From Mesaphorura yosii (Eukaryota; Arthropoda; Collembola; Poduromorpha; Tullbergiidae): 64,000 bases of DNA. A program made the position numbers and the translations under genes. Numbering within the stretch: the stretch's first letter is position 1; every line of letters begins with the position of its first letter. The stretch lies in contig WIXG01000214.1 in assembly GCA_009869945.1 (NCBI GenBank), positions 62,001-126,000 on the forward strand. The letters are read 5' to 3'. Below the pieces are notes generated by a model, which was not told the DNA's origin, made no database searches, and saw nothing but the letters and a program-made list of their open reading frames with translations. This document shows, piece after piece, positions 15,001 through 27,200 of the stretch.

Positions 15001-18000
15001 TGTGTCATTGCATTTATAAATAAGAGCCTCCAATCGACCGCCTGGTACTCTATTTTTAACTATGAGCCGTGAGTCTTTATTTTCATCCATTATTATTCAC
15101 TTTAAAATGTTGCTGCATGGTGTGCCGCGCTGTTACATTTGGCCAGGCCATTCTGGGATTGGCAAGATACTACGATTGATTAAAACAAACATTTAGCCCT
15201 CTTCGGTCATTCGAACCAGCCTGTATGCAAAAGGTGCAAATACGGAACAGTGTAGGTATGGAATATTTTACGAGCCGTATGTTGTAATAATCGAGCATCG
15301 GACCGTTTTATTATACGGTCCGTACTCTCCGTACTGTTCGATTTCTGCTTTCTGCAATACACACGTAGTGCAAATATGATGGGGTTGAGCGTTGCATGTC
15401 AAATTATCACTTTAAAAAGTTATGACCGTCGACTTACGTTGATTAGACCAGACGAGGGAAAGAAAAGAAAGGGTTGGCTATTCACTATTGTATTGCGTTT
15501 ACTGTACAATTGCATCGCATGACGAAGGATGGAACCGTATAATTGAATATGAGCGGAGAAGGGTCTCCCTTTTAATTGTTTATCAAATGTCCCCTGAAAG
15601 CGACGCTTTGAAACCTTTCCATTGCATGGTATAACAGACTTATGTGCTGTGCTTCGTTGAGTTACCGTGCCCCGGAACAAAATTGCTCGAATTGCCTAAA
15701 ATGTTTTGAGCGTTTGCATATTTGAAACTCAATGACCACTTTCGCTTACGAATAATTTATGAAGTTATTTGAAATATCGAAACCCAGAAATTTGGGGAGA
15801 GGCAGAGTTCAATACGTGCAGCCTTCTGGTCGCTTGCACTGCACTGCAGACAGGCTAGCAATCCGCCATTCCGTCCTCTTTACTTAAACGTTGTCAATTT
15901 CTGCTCGAGGTACTCCGCTCTGCATATTTCTTCACCACCTCAAAACAATAGCTGTGGGCAGGAAGGCTGCAAAGAAACTGACCCAATATTATTGTCCACG
16001 TATGATATACATTATTTTAAACTTTGATGAGCTCGGACATTTTAGCTCCAGTTTGCAGACGAACTTTGACTAAGGAAGTCTCATTCTGCCGTTGGCTTTT
16101 CCTTTTCTCCTCTTACACTACTCCACTTCTCATCTCTAATCTTGTTACTCCTAATCGTAGTTTCTTAATTTGTACTAACTGGATTTGGTGAAAGTGATTA
16201 ACTCTTACGTAAACGTAGTCGGTTACGGTTCGGATTCTTTGCATCCTGTTTCCTAACTCACTTGACTGGTTGGCGACTTCTGGTTGCTGTGCTCTGCCTT
16301 TGCTGCGTTGCATTTATGGCAATCCTAACCAGCCAGCCTTCTTCTTCTCGAATTAGTTGCTTGGACTAATCTCATTTGGTAACTCAGAGACATGAAAGCA
16401 TCATTCTTTTCACTTTACTCAAGTGAGGGTGTAAAGTCTCGGGTTGCTTAGTGAGATTTGGCCCACGCCTAATGCATTCTACTAATCTCTCTTGTATGGG
16501 GACATCTTTACTTTTGCAAACGATCGCTCCTTCCTGTGCCTCCAGAATTTGCATAATTACGATAAATCGACTGCTTTGAACTTAATTAGAAACTCTTGAG
16601 CTTGGTAGCTGTTGCAATAGAACTAGTTTGTATGTATGCTCTAGAATTTAGTCCGTGCTGAATGTAATTTCGTATTAATTTCAATCTCAATTGCATAACT
16701 AGCGTTTACTGAAGCGGAGTCGAGAGCACGGTATTATTGCAATGGGGAATTTTGTCATATTAACAATATTTAATGTAAACCTTTCATCGCTTCATCCCTG
16801 ACTTCAGCCAGCCTAGCTTGTTATTCATGCATGACTTCCCAAATTAGCAATTTCCTCTACTTTGATACTGATACTGTGCGACTTTAGCCTAAATGATGAT
16901 TTGCATATTATTATCTTTCATTATTGTGATGTTCTCGTAGTCCTCGAGCCTTTCGGTATCCCGGCTTGACGAAGCTATTAGTATCATAATTTTGTGCTGG
17001 AACAATCGCTCAATTCGTTATACATGCAATGCAATATTTTTTCACGTTGGTTATGCGCTGAATAAATAAAATTTTGAACCCGAACGATTTTGTGGATTAT
17101 GGACAGTCCGACGATTTTTGCTTTATTGGAATGGAAAGAAGGTGCTTTCCCCCAAAAATAAAGTCGGGAAGTTGAAGTTGAGACAATTCTTTCCTGCCAT
17201 TTGTGAAAATGGACAAGCGATGTGATGCAGGCAGTCAGGCGGGCATTCAAACGCCTTAATAAATTATTAAGGCTTTGACAGCTTTCATTTAAACAGAAGA
17301 ATGCTGCATAAAACTTGTCTTGACTTTTGCCTGCACTTCCTTCTCACTGATATATTTTATTTTGGATCCATAAATAACGTACGAGCCGAGCTCAGAAATA
17401 AAATACGAAACGCGATACGCGACGTCAAACGATCTGTGCGAGAAAGTTTCACTCGACTGCGACCGCAATGAAACAAGTTCTAATATTTATTTGTTACGTG
17501 TAGCGTTTAGGGCAACTCTCTAAAACTCTGTCACCTAAACGAGAGTGCGACTTTTATGTGAAAATGTGAAATGAATTAAATGAAACGTATTACATTTTAG
17601 TTTGGAGTAAAAGTAAAAATGGAATGAACTGTGACTTTTGATGATGTGTGCTGTGAACGAGAGTGACGCTTCTAATGAATTGTAGAGTTTGATGCATTGG
17701 TAATTCTTAGAGTAAGTGCGTGCTGCCTGAGCTGTAAGATTTTATGCCCTACTAATTTATTTACCAGTCGAGTCTGACTGAAACTGAAATTGTCCTCTTG
17801 AGTTTACGATAAGAATGTGAATGCGGTTGAATCTGATTATATTCTTTATTGATAGTTATGGATAGTCGTATTTTGTTTTTGTATGCCGCCAAGTAACAAG
17901 TAACAGCGCCCGCCCGCCTGCGAATGAAGAAAACAATTACGCTTTAAGAATGGCGATTAAACTCAAGCATGGACTCCTCGCTAGCTTCCCTGAATGGCTC

Positions 18001-20755
18001 TTTCGGGCGGGTGATGAGTATTATGTCAGGTACTGGTGAAATTTACAGCCAGTATCTGTCTAATACTTATTATCCCGTCTCGAACTTTGGCATGCGACAA
18101 ATATTATTTTGCATCGTGCATTCAGCTTGCATGAAGACGCCAGCGCCCATCTCCAACCAATCGCTGATCGCTGCCTACCGTCCCTAGTCCCTACGTTGTT
18201 TTAATTTAACATGTTAAGGCGATAAGAATGATAAACAGTTAAGGGATCTTAGCCTCATTGATATTCTTGTGTGTCGTAGGTGTTTAAGAACTTTTCAAAT
18301 AAGGAGGTGCTAAAATTGGGCTTCTAACATTAGAATTAAGTTTTGTCTACAGAATTTGAGCACTATTAATTCGGATGGCAAAGGCAGCAGGAACTTTTTC
18401 TACTCGCTACTTCTACTTTAGCCATAAATTATTCACGAACAAATTTGCACGTACTTCGAGTTCGTTAATTTCTCCCGAGAAGGTATCTTATCGTGGCACG
18501 CGCACTCTGTAAGCTAAGAGCAGAGCAGTGGACTTTTGGGAAAGTTATTCGCTTGAGAAGATAATTTTTTCTCTTTGATGCCCCACACCCCACGCCACGC
18601 GCATTGCATCGCTCCGAGTCACGGTATCCAACGAGTAACAAAAAATCTTTTATTTTTCTTTCCTGTGCTGCATTCCTTCACAACGCTACCTGCAGTCAGC
18701 GAGAAAGACGAACAGCTCGCAAAGTTAAAGTCCCAAATGGAATCAGTTGCAGAGAACCTGGATGGGAAAATTGATCGGTGAGTATATCTTTCTCATTTCA
18801 TGTCGGATGCTCTTCATCGCATTCTTTCGCTTCTGTTGAACTATTTTGGGCTATAAGAGGAGATGCGAATAAAGTTAAGACCAAGACCGAGTGCTTTATA
18901 CTAAGAAAATATTAACTCGAAGGAAATAAATCGGTATACCCGGATAGCTGGCCGAAGAGAAAGGCCCAGGCAGGTCGTGATGGCATGATACTTAAGAAAC
19001 CAGCCGGGAAGAAGCAAGCTGAGAAGTATTTCTCGTTCTCTCGCCACGCCAGGCCGTGCCTGTTGTGCCAGCCTTTCATTTCCACGGTTGACTTCGCACT
19101 GAGTAGAAACAGAAATCCAAGAAGCATTCCTTTCTATTGAAAGTGAAATGCGAGGAGACTATTCTGTCATACCAGTTTCAAATGAAATGTGAGAGATGTG
19201 TCCATTTATTTATTTTTCTTCCTTCGCTTTGTAATTCCATGTTCCAGTTGTTCATTCATATTTAAGAGTAAAGTTGAGACATACATCTTCTTTTCTCGGA
19301 ATCGCAACTCGTTCAGAAGGTCATGCAATGCACGGTGGTCGGTGTGAATGATTTCGCTGGTCGCTGGCTGCTCATTTCTTTTTCCACTCTGTTAGTCGCG
19401 ATTTCTGCAGCCGGTGCACCAACTTTCAGATTCTCACCCGTGTAAAGTATTAGGATGATGTTTTGACTGTGCATTTCCGCTGGTTCACGTGTCTTGCTTC
19501 CAGGAGGTGTCAATTTCCATGTACGCACAGAAAGTCTCCGTGGCGAGGGTCATTAGGCACACTGTTGTGTCATCGTATTGATTTGACAAAATTGGATCAT
19601 TTCGTCGGGATTCGTTTGCCCTGCCTTGCCTGAAATGGTTCGCGAAATAATTCGAGACGTGTGCAGCATGAATAAAACATAACAACCCGACTCCAAATCT
19701 CATTTTGTATTCCGGTCTTTTCGTCCGCCTTCTTCATTCGTATTGTTATTATTTGTTTGATATATTTTGCAGGTACTTGGTGAAGAACCTGATCGTTGGG
19801 TATTTCTCTACTCCACCTGATAAGCGTGGAGAAGTCTTGCGTGTGATTGCGACTGTCCTTGATTTCAATCGTGAAGATCGGCAAAAAACGGGCCTTGAAT
19901 CAAGCTCTCTTTGGCCTTTCTCCAGATTCGGAATTGATTCTTCCCATTCTGGTGACGATAAGCAGGTAAAAGAAAAGACACGTGTGTTGCATATCAAACA
20001 GTAATGCAAGACGGCGAACAACCTTGTTAACGTTTTGGTGCACGGACAAATTGACTTTCCTGACTCCTCGTGTTCATTTATGCGTTGAGTTGCTGCATGA
20101 ATTAATCACACGACAATTTCGTACTCGAGCCTGATTTGATTTATTTTATTGTTTCTTTTTCGCAGTCCTTATCGGAAGCATTTATTCGTTTCTTGGAAAC
20201 TGAATCCCAGCCAAAAGTGGAAGTACGGATTCCAACAGAAGAGATTACGACACGCAGAAATTCTCGCGTAAGTACGGCCATAAATCTCATACTTATTTGG
20301 CAATGAAAGAAAGTATAGGCGAGGCGAACAATGGAAAGAATTTTAGAATGCTGAGTGTTGTACTTTTTGCGAGGTTACTTTAAAGCAAGTCTTTCTTTCT
20401 TCGGTCGTATTTTGTCTATTCACGCACAGGCCCAGATGCGATTCGTTAAGAATATAAATTAGGAAGTAGCGCGTGAGTGGGTTATAAGGCGAGCTCGTGC
20501 TCGGCGCTCTGCTGCCCTTGTTCCAAATGAATTGAAATTACAAAAACTATATTTCTGATCTCGCAGGCCGCCAGTAATGCTGCTGCTGCCGCTGGAGCGA
20601 CGTCTCCCATTCTTCCCTCGCAAGAGTCGCAAGATCAAAGGAATCCATCGCCTTCTTTTACGGGAGTTTCCGAGCTGTCTGTGTCATTACCAGTTCTAAG
20701 TCAAGTCGACCGAAGTAATTCAATTTTAAAGGATGTTCTCAATCCACAACCTTAG
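12040..20755 (+). CDS. TRIP11: GMAP-210/TRIP11-like golgin, C-terminal part
   Basis: GMAP-210 is a long coiled-coil tether on cis-Golgi membranes; its C-terminal GRAB domain binds ARF1-type GTPases. Nine exons are visible: 12040-12195, 12269-12958, 13018-13199, 13903-14054, 14182-14385, 18696-18777, 19773-19965, 20166-20267 and 20567-20755. All junction phases agree and the sum is 1950 nt (649 residues plus TAG). Residues 53-430 are largely charged heptad coiled coil, interrupted in exon 2 by an acidic, proline-containing stretch (about residues 165-250). Exon 7 holds the GRAB motif, including YLVKNLIVGYFSTP and EVLRVIATVLDF. The tail is Ala/Ser-rich and ends VLNPQP. The N-terminus is missing: the first exon starts at an acceptor and no initiator was identified upstream. 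GMAP-210 is normally about 1400-2000 residues. The GRAB match makes the family assignment strong; the symbol is by family. Confidence 0.85.
14386..18695 (+). other. 4.3-kb golgin intron
   Basis: This intron separates coiled-coil exon 5 (ends phase 1) from exon 6 (needs two bases). No additional coiled-coil exon was recognised, although the missing coiled-coil length leaves room for one. It contains the candidate alternative first exon at 17969-18029. The rest shows nothing I can name. Confidence 0.6.
17969..18029 (+). CDS. Candidate alternative first exon of the golgin
   Basis: An ATG in strong context (A at -3, G at +4) opens 20 codons, MDSSLASLNGSFGRVMSIMS, and a GTACTG donor follows in phase 1. 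That is exactly the phase required by golgin exon 6 at 18696. An in-frame TAA at 17945 closes the frame upstream. The peptide is rich in Ser and Gly with regularly spaced Leu, Phe, Val, Met and Ile, as in curvature-sensing ALPS helices. Vertebrate GMAP-210 carries such a helix at its N-terminus. Spliced to exon 6 it would give a short isoform of about 210 residues with an ALPS-like head and the GRAB domain. Splicing and transcription are inferred; a chance frame is quite possible. Confidence 0.2.
19773..19965 (+). other. GRAB domain exon of the golgin
   Basis: This 193-nt exon completes an Arg codon and encodes the GRIP-related ARF-binding domain. The core reads YLVKNLIVGYFSTP, then DKRGEVLRVIATVLDF, then a Trp-Pro-Phe segment (SSLWPFSRFG). 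The pattern of a KNL helix, GYF turn and EVLR helix is characteristic of GMAP-210 and yeast Rud3. The two helices are known to bind ARF1-GTP and recruit the golgin to cis-Golgi membrane. Confidence 0.88.
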
Positions 20756-23700
20756 CGAATGCATGAGTAAATAAGAATATGCGCCAGAACCCAAGACCAG
20801 CCAAGAGGACCGAAGAGGAAATAAGAATACTTTCGTACCTTGCATGTCTTTGTACCTGTTTCGAATAATTTCCATGCAATTTGGTACAGAAGAAAAATTT
20901 TTCAAGTATTACTACTTTTATGCCTGTGAACTTGCTCTGTCTATGAAAGCATCTTTAAGTCCCTAGTTTAAATGATTGTATCCTCAGAATGTTGATTGTA
21001 CCATGCGTTCTATTCTAATCTCGTTACTGCTAAGTACAAAATGTTTTGCCGCACTGTTAGGATTGTGGAAATGGAAGTTTTAAATTGAATATTCCGACAT
21101 AGAAAATCAGACCGCATTACGTCTCTCGCTCTCTTTGCGCTGCGTGTTCCTCGGAAATTGGAACTGGAGGAAGCCGCAGGCACGCAGTTGAATATAACAT
21201 CATTCTTAAATTAAATTTATATTTACCCAACAAGCCCAACATACTTCCGAAAGTATGCAACACGAAGATTGTATTAATGCAAATTCAACGAGGCGCAAGC
21301 ACTGAAGCCATTCTTAGGAATGCGAACCGTGAAATTCAGTCTATATTTGTGCGAGGGGCGTGAATGCAGAAGCGCTTCATCAGCTTTATGTACTAAAAGA
21401 TTAAATCTTGTTATTGGAAATTATTTTGTAAATGAAGCAACTCGTTAAGCGCTTTAGATTGAATTCAAGATTTTCCTATTTTGTATTTAATCCACAAGCG
21501 TCAGATTAAAAATTATACAAGTCGCATCCTGAGAAATTAACCAACGTGGACTTCGGGCATGAATAAATGAGGAATGATTCAAGATTCATCTTGTAACAAA
21601 ATTTTATTCCATTAATCGGTTCTCTGAACATGTAATCAATGTGATTAGTAGTACAATAATACATGACTTATTCACAGACTGGACAATTTTGATTGTTGTT
21701 GGTTTTCCGTAATTCGTTTGAAGTGATTGCCTCGACTCATTGCTCTCCGGCGTCCGGAATGGAAGAAATGAAAATTAAGTACGTGTCAGTCCTGACTACT
21801 TTTCTAATTTAGCACTACAGTTTAGATAACATGAAGACTCAATCTTCTCGATTTGTAATTTGTAAGTATTCTAACCTAGTCTAACACTAAAAGGAGCAAC
21901 ATTTAATGGAATCAGGATGAGCAGGGCCGAAGTCGAAACTGAAGCGTGACACCACCGATCAAGAATTTGTTTTGTACATTTCTAACTAATTTCATTCAAT
22001 CTATCCGAATTTTCACATTAGTTATCGTAATTCGTAATTACCAAACATCACTTAATATAATATTCGAAATATAAATCTTATTCATTTGCCTTATTCCTTT
22101 TCGTCATACAAATATTTGCAAATTGAATCTTAACTCAAGTACTTTTAGGATCAAAACGCTATTTAGCCCGAACATGTTCATATTTCAACATTTTCCGCTT
22201 TAATCACGCGTACGCGTTTAAATTTCAAATGGGTTTAATCCTATTTCTAAAGCAAGCCACAAACTTTTGACTGTCCAGTTGCACAAATTCCGTTGTAGTT
22301 TTCTCATGCTCGTAAATGTGTTAAGATTTGTTCTCGGAAGAGTTATTAAACAAAGGACTTCGTGTCACAAGTTCCAAGCTCGAAGTCAGACAGAAAAAGC
22401 AGACACGCGATGACAGATTAAAGTGGTTGAAATCCATTAGGAAATTCGAAGAAATGAAAAAAGTTGGAACAATAGCGAGTTGGAACTTGAAAGCAAAGAT
22501 TGAAAAAAATACAGCACAGCAAAGATTCATCCTCCACTTGAAGCATCTCCTCTGAATTATATATTAAATAGTGCGTAATAAAGCGAATACAATGTAACCG
22601 CAAATACCAACGGATAAGACAGAAACAGAAACACACGACGTACACGAAGCACAGATGCAAGTGGTGCCGTGAAAGAATTGGGACTCCGCAAACGTGGAAA
22701 AGGAGAGGAGAAAGAGTAAATAAATAGGCAATCAATTCTGTTTGGTTTTCTCCACCATCATCTCCTGCCCTCGTGCTTCCTCTTGTAAGTTGTAAATAAA
22801 AGAACACGCGAAAGAAAGACCAGCAGCGCATTAGCCATTATTATTTTAGCGAAAGAAAGGAAAGGACAAAATTTCACAGATCATTGAAGCTGGGAACAAA
22901 TGTGGTCTGTCGTTGGTCGTCTCATAATGGCAATGGTTCTCGTCTGCTCGTGCTTCAGCTTTCACTGCTGCGTCTCTGCTGCAAAACTTTTACCGTCTTT
23001 ATCTCTTTTATGTATGTTACTTGGTCTTCCGGGTGAACCTTGCTTCTATTTTTAATGCCGTTTTTATGATGGAATGCAATCTTGCTTGCTCAGTCCGTCG
23101 CATCGTCAGCTCGTGTGTCGCAGACGTACAAGTACAAGTGGCTGCTAGTGGCTCGTGGAATTCCAAAGATAAAGATTCACAGAATTAAAGGAAGAGGTGA
23201 TCAAATCAGCACGAAAGCAGTATTCAGTGTTCATGTGTAGTTTACTCGTACCCAAATCCCCAATGACAACGACAACGCCGACTGGTCTCCGAAATATGAA
23301 ATCATGACACTGCTGACTTCGCTGTCGTCTTGCAAAAAAGCGTAAACAGAATGCAGGGAGCGGGAGCGGATACGGGAAGGCGTGCAAAGTGTGCTGATGA
23401 GAAGAGGCAGCCCGGCGATAATATCTTTAAATCTACACTGACTTCCTTCCTGACATTCTGAGCGGATGCCTGCCCGTGCTTGTGTCGAGCCTGGCTTGGC
23501 TGTCTTCAAGACGCTTAAAGTGTTCGTAACCCGGCTGCAATGCACGGCTATTCTGGTATGCCTCCGAGGATTAGTTTTTGATGACTGTTCTAATAAAAAA
23601 TACACTTTTCCTTGTATGCGATGCGATGCACTGGCACTCCGAAGTAACACTTTCTCCGTGCTGGCAGGCAGGCTGACGCTGAGTTGGGTTCCTTTGAGAT

Positions 23701-24221
23701 GAACTTTAACTTTGTTAGATGCAAAACAGAAAGCTGCAGGAGGCTGTGATGTGTTTTGAATAAAGAAGTCTGGAGAAAAATGCAAAAAGAAAAAAGTCTT
23801 GCTGAGGGTTGGAATTATTTTGTTGTCGAAAGCACACCAGGGAATCTCTTTACTTTCTCATCATCTCTCACATCCTCTTTGCGCTGTTGTTTTTGCGTCG
23901 CGCCTCCCGCTGAATCTTGGCTTATGATTCATCTTCTGCCAAGCCACGTCGCCGTCGTCCAGAATTGAGCTGCGAAATTTGCATTCCTATGTTTCCTCCG
24001 ACTTTCTTTGGAATGGAAGAAGCAGTTTTCTTTTGTGCTGAACATTCACACTTTGGAATTGCTTAACTCGAGTACATGAACGAACCACCTCGCACGAACA
24101 TGAGTAAACAGCCACTCAAATCACTGCACTCACTACACAGGCTCATTAGAGTGTAACACTAAAAAGATTTTCGCTTATTTGCTACTGCTGCGGATTATCA
24201 CGTCACGTAGCTTTCACTCTG
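20756..24221. other. Convergent 3' flanks of golgin and globin genes
   Basis: This 3.5-kb, mostly AT-rich stretch lies between the stop codons of the plus-strand golgin and the minus-strand globin. It should hold both 3' UTRs. A plus-strand AATAAA occurs at 21562-21567 and a minus-strand one at 21603-21608. The 23.1-23.8 kb part is less AT-rich and carries a 184-codon minus-strand open frame that I do not recognise. Nothing else could be assigned. Confidence 0.5.
21562..21567 (+). terminator. Candidate poly(A) signal, golgin
   Basis: AATAAA on the plus strand about 0.8 kb after the golgin stop codon, followed by a T-rich stretch. It is the first canonical hexamer I found on this strand downstream of the stop. 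An ATTAAA near 21402 is an alternative. Confidence 0.35.
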
Positions 24222-27200
24222 TTATTGCACAGGATTCTCGTAGCCCTTCACGAGTGTCTCTAGTATTAGTCTAATCACAATCTTGTAAATAGTTTCCATG
24301 TTGTCCGTGTAGCGTTCGTCGAGCGTCGCCTTCACAGCATCCAGGAACGGCTTCTCGATTTTCTGTGGAGAAAGAAAGAGAGCTCGGATCAAATTACCTG
24401 CCCTGCCTGCGGTGGGGCTGTATCGTGTACACTGTACACCGTTTTGATCTACAGCTCGATTAATAAATTAGTAGAAAGTTGGAGTATTAGAAACTTCGCC
24501 AGTGCTTTGTATGCGTATGTTCTAAGTTGCGGCTAACTTCTGAGAAACTTTCGAGATGAAGTAAGTGACCTAAGAGCCGTAACCCAAGTAAAGAAGAGAT
24601 AAACTCTGCGCAACTCGGCAGATCAACCATCACACAAATTCGCGATTCGCAAATTGCGAAATCTTGTAATGTAGCGCTAATGCTGAGCATCCATTAGGGT
24701 TTGGTCCTTGAGGCTTTTGCACGTTTGAGCAGTGCAGATATTTCTTGCGGGAGTTAACGCAAAATTATTTTCATGACCTAATATCTAAGCAAAGCTCGTG
24801 ATCTCTCTTACGCTAAATATGAATGTGTGTGAGACTCGGTCTAAATTCTCGCAGCGCAGCCACTCGGACGGTAGCTGGATTCAAGCCAAACCTTTCTCCC
24901 TTTCGTTAAAATCCCAATCCCTCTTTTACGCCCTAAATTTTTCTGGAAAGAAAAACGAAGGCAAGAGCTGAACTCCTTTTTGGTGATATTAATACATTAT
25001 AATCCACTATACATCAAGTACGCTTTTGCTGAGTGAAAGGCTCATCCTTTTTGAAACTTTTTTCTATTCACTGTACTCTAATAATTCAATTGGGCTTTCC
25101 TCTCTTGTCTACTCTCAGCTCAATGAAACTGACGCCTTTGTGTGCCAAAATCTTACGCGATAAAGAAGAGGAGGTTCATGGCCTTCCTCAGCGGAGATGA
25201 ATCTGTTTCTTTTTGAAAGATACAATCTGCGGTACAAAACTGCAATTATAAAAGCGGCAATCATAGCATTGCACAATCAGAAGCGACGGAGAAATGTTAG
25301 CTCATCCTGATTCCAGGATAAATCATTAAACATTCACGAGCAGTAATTTTATATTCATTTGGATTAAGACGAATGTTGAGCTATCCTGTAGTTACAAGTT
25401 CAACAGTTTCATAGTTTATGAAGCGGAGAGTGTTAACCCAAGCTTTAAAGTTGTATTTCTGCTGGACTGTCTGATTAAACCCAAATTAAAAGTGGCATAT
25501 TCCCAGTCACTTTAAAAGCCTATCTGGGAGGTTGAATTAGGCTCGTGGTCTGCCTGAGTGCTTGTATACTTTCCACCTGGGCCCAGAACCACCATTTCAT
25601 CCCATATTCGCCACAATGCACAGCTTCAAAGTAGAGTAGATTTTTCGTAACTTTAATAAGTTGTGATAACATATTTCCAGGGAGAGCACGTGCACGTATC
25701 GTATCTGAATTCTAGTTCAGTCTGCTGCGTTCGGTGAAAGCCGTGAGAGAAGAAGCCGAGAGAAAGCATGCCAACATAAAAATATGAGCCACTCTCTCGT
25801 TGCCTTTGGCGTCGCCCTGCGTCTATGCCAATAAAACATTGCGAAGCACAGCAATCAATTCATGTACATAAAAACGGTAAATTAATTTTTGGCTTTTATT
25901 ACTGCACTCAGTCAGTAAATACGAGTACAAATATCATAAAGATTCTATGAAACACGTCAGTGCAATAGACTTGTAGACTCTATCTTGCCTTGCCCATTCG
26001 ATTTACAGGCTTTCTCTTCAAATATAAACTCCAACTCCGGCCTTCGCAAAAATGTAATTGCTACTGCGCTGCAGAAGCACGAGCGTGCACACAAAAAGTA
26101 CAAAAACGTGAAATCGCAATCGCATGTGCCAGCTTAAGTAAACTGGCACTACATGATAGGAACCGTGGGAATTCATTGGGCTTATTGGCTAACTACTACT
26201 ACGTACGACAGGAGCCAGCCAGGCTCTGCCAAGCCAATCCAAGCTAGCAAGCAGCGCACAGAGTGAAACTTTCTTGAACAGGTCGATACTGATCGAAACT
26301 TTAGCACAAGGCAGACTCCGACTCAACTGCGCGCGAAGTGAAGAGTTTAGAGCAAAACTTTACTTTCTTTTTGTGTCGCTTACTGCTGCTTTTATGCAAC
26401 CTGCAGTGTGCTCGTAGTGCTGTACCTGTCCTGATCTTGCTTTCGCACTTTATGTACTTCTAAACATCTTGCCTCCTTGATCCAGGTCCCGTTTCTTCTC
26501 GAGTTTTGGAGTATATGAAATGAACCAAGTGAGTTGGTAACCTGATCCATCTCCCTTTGTTGCTACCTTCACACCATGCCAGCTCCAAGTAGAATTCAAC
26601 TAACATAAATTTACACACTTTTTATTCTTTTATTCCCTTGCGCGTGCCATGCAAAGTAAAGAAGGAAAAGAGAAAAGTAGAAAGGTGGCATATTAACTGA
26701 GCTCGTGCCGCGTTCCATGTGCCTTGTGTAGTGAACAGTGTGGAAGAAAATAAATTTAGTGCAGAGCGCAGAGCCATAATAATGCTCGTGGTCGTGACTG
26801 AACTGAACGTTTCAGTTTACACAAGGTGGAAAAACTAATATGCAAGCATATAAAGTTCTTGAATCTCTCTCCGCTGCCTGCCTGGCTGCCTGTTCATATT
26901 CTCATATTTTGCATTATATTGTGCGTAAAATTCGCCTCTGTTTTTCTCCACTCCACACCTTTTGTCTTTTATTTGCTGCGCTGCAGCAGCGACTCGACTT
27001 GACGCAACGAGTTTCGACGTACTCCTTTTCCTATTATTTAAATAGACCCAGGACCGAGCGCCTGGCGCCTGGGCTCGACCGACTTTGCATGGCATTGCAT
27101 TGCATGATTCCCATTGTAATAACAGTGATAATAAAAATGCATGCACGAATTTCCGTTCTACAATGCGCGGCGCGTTCTCTTTCATTACAATCTCTTTCTT

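Noticed and set aside
22328-22555. Lys-rich 75-codon plus-strand frame after the golgin
   Set aside because: Could suggest a small basic protein, but its composition follows the A-rich DNA and no exon or signal supports it.
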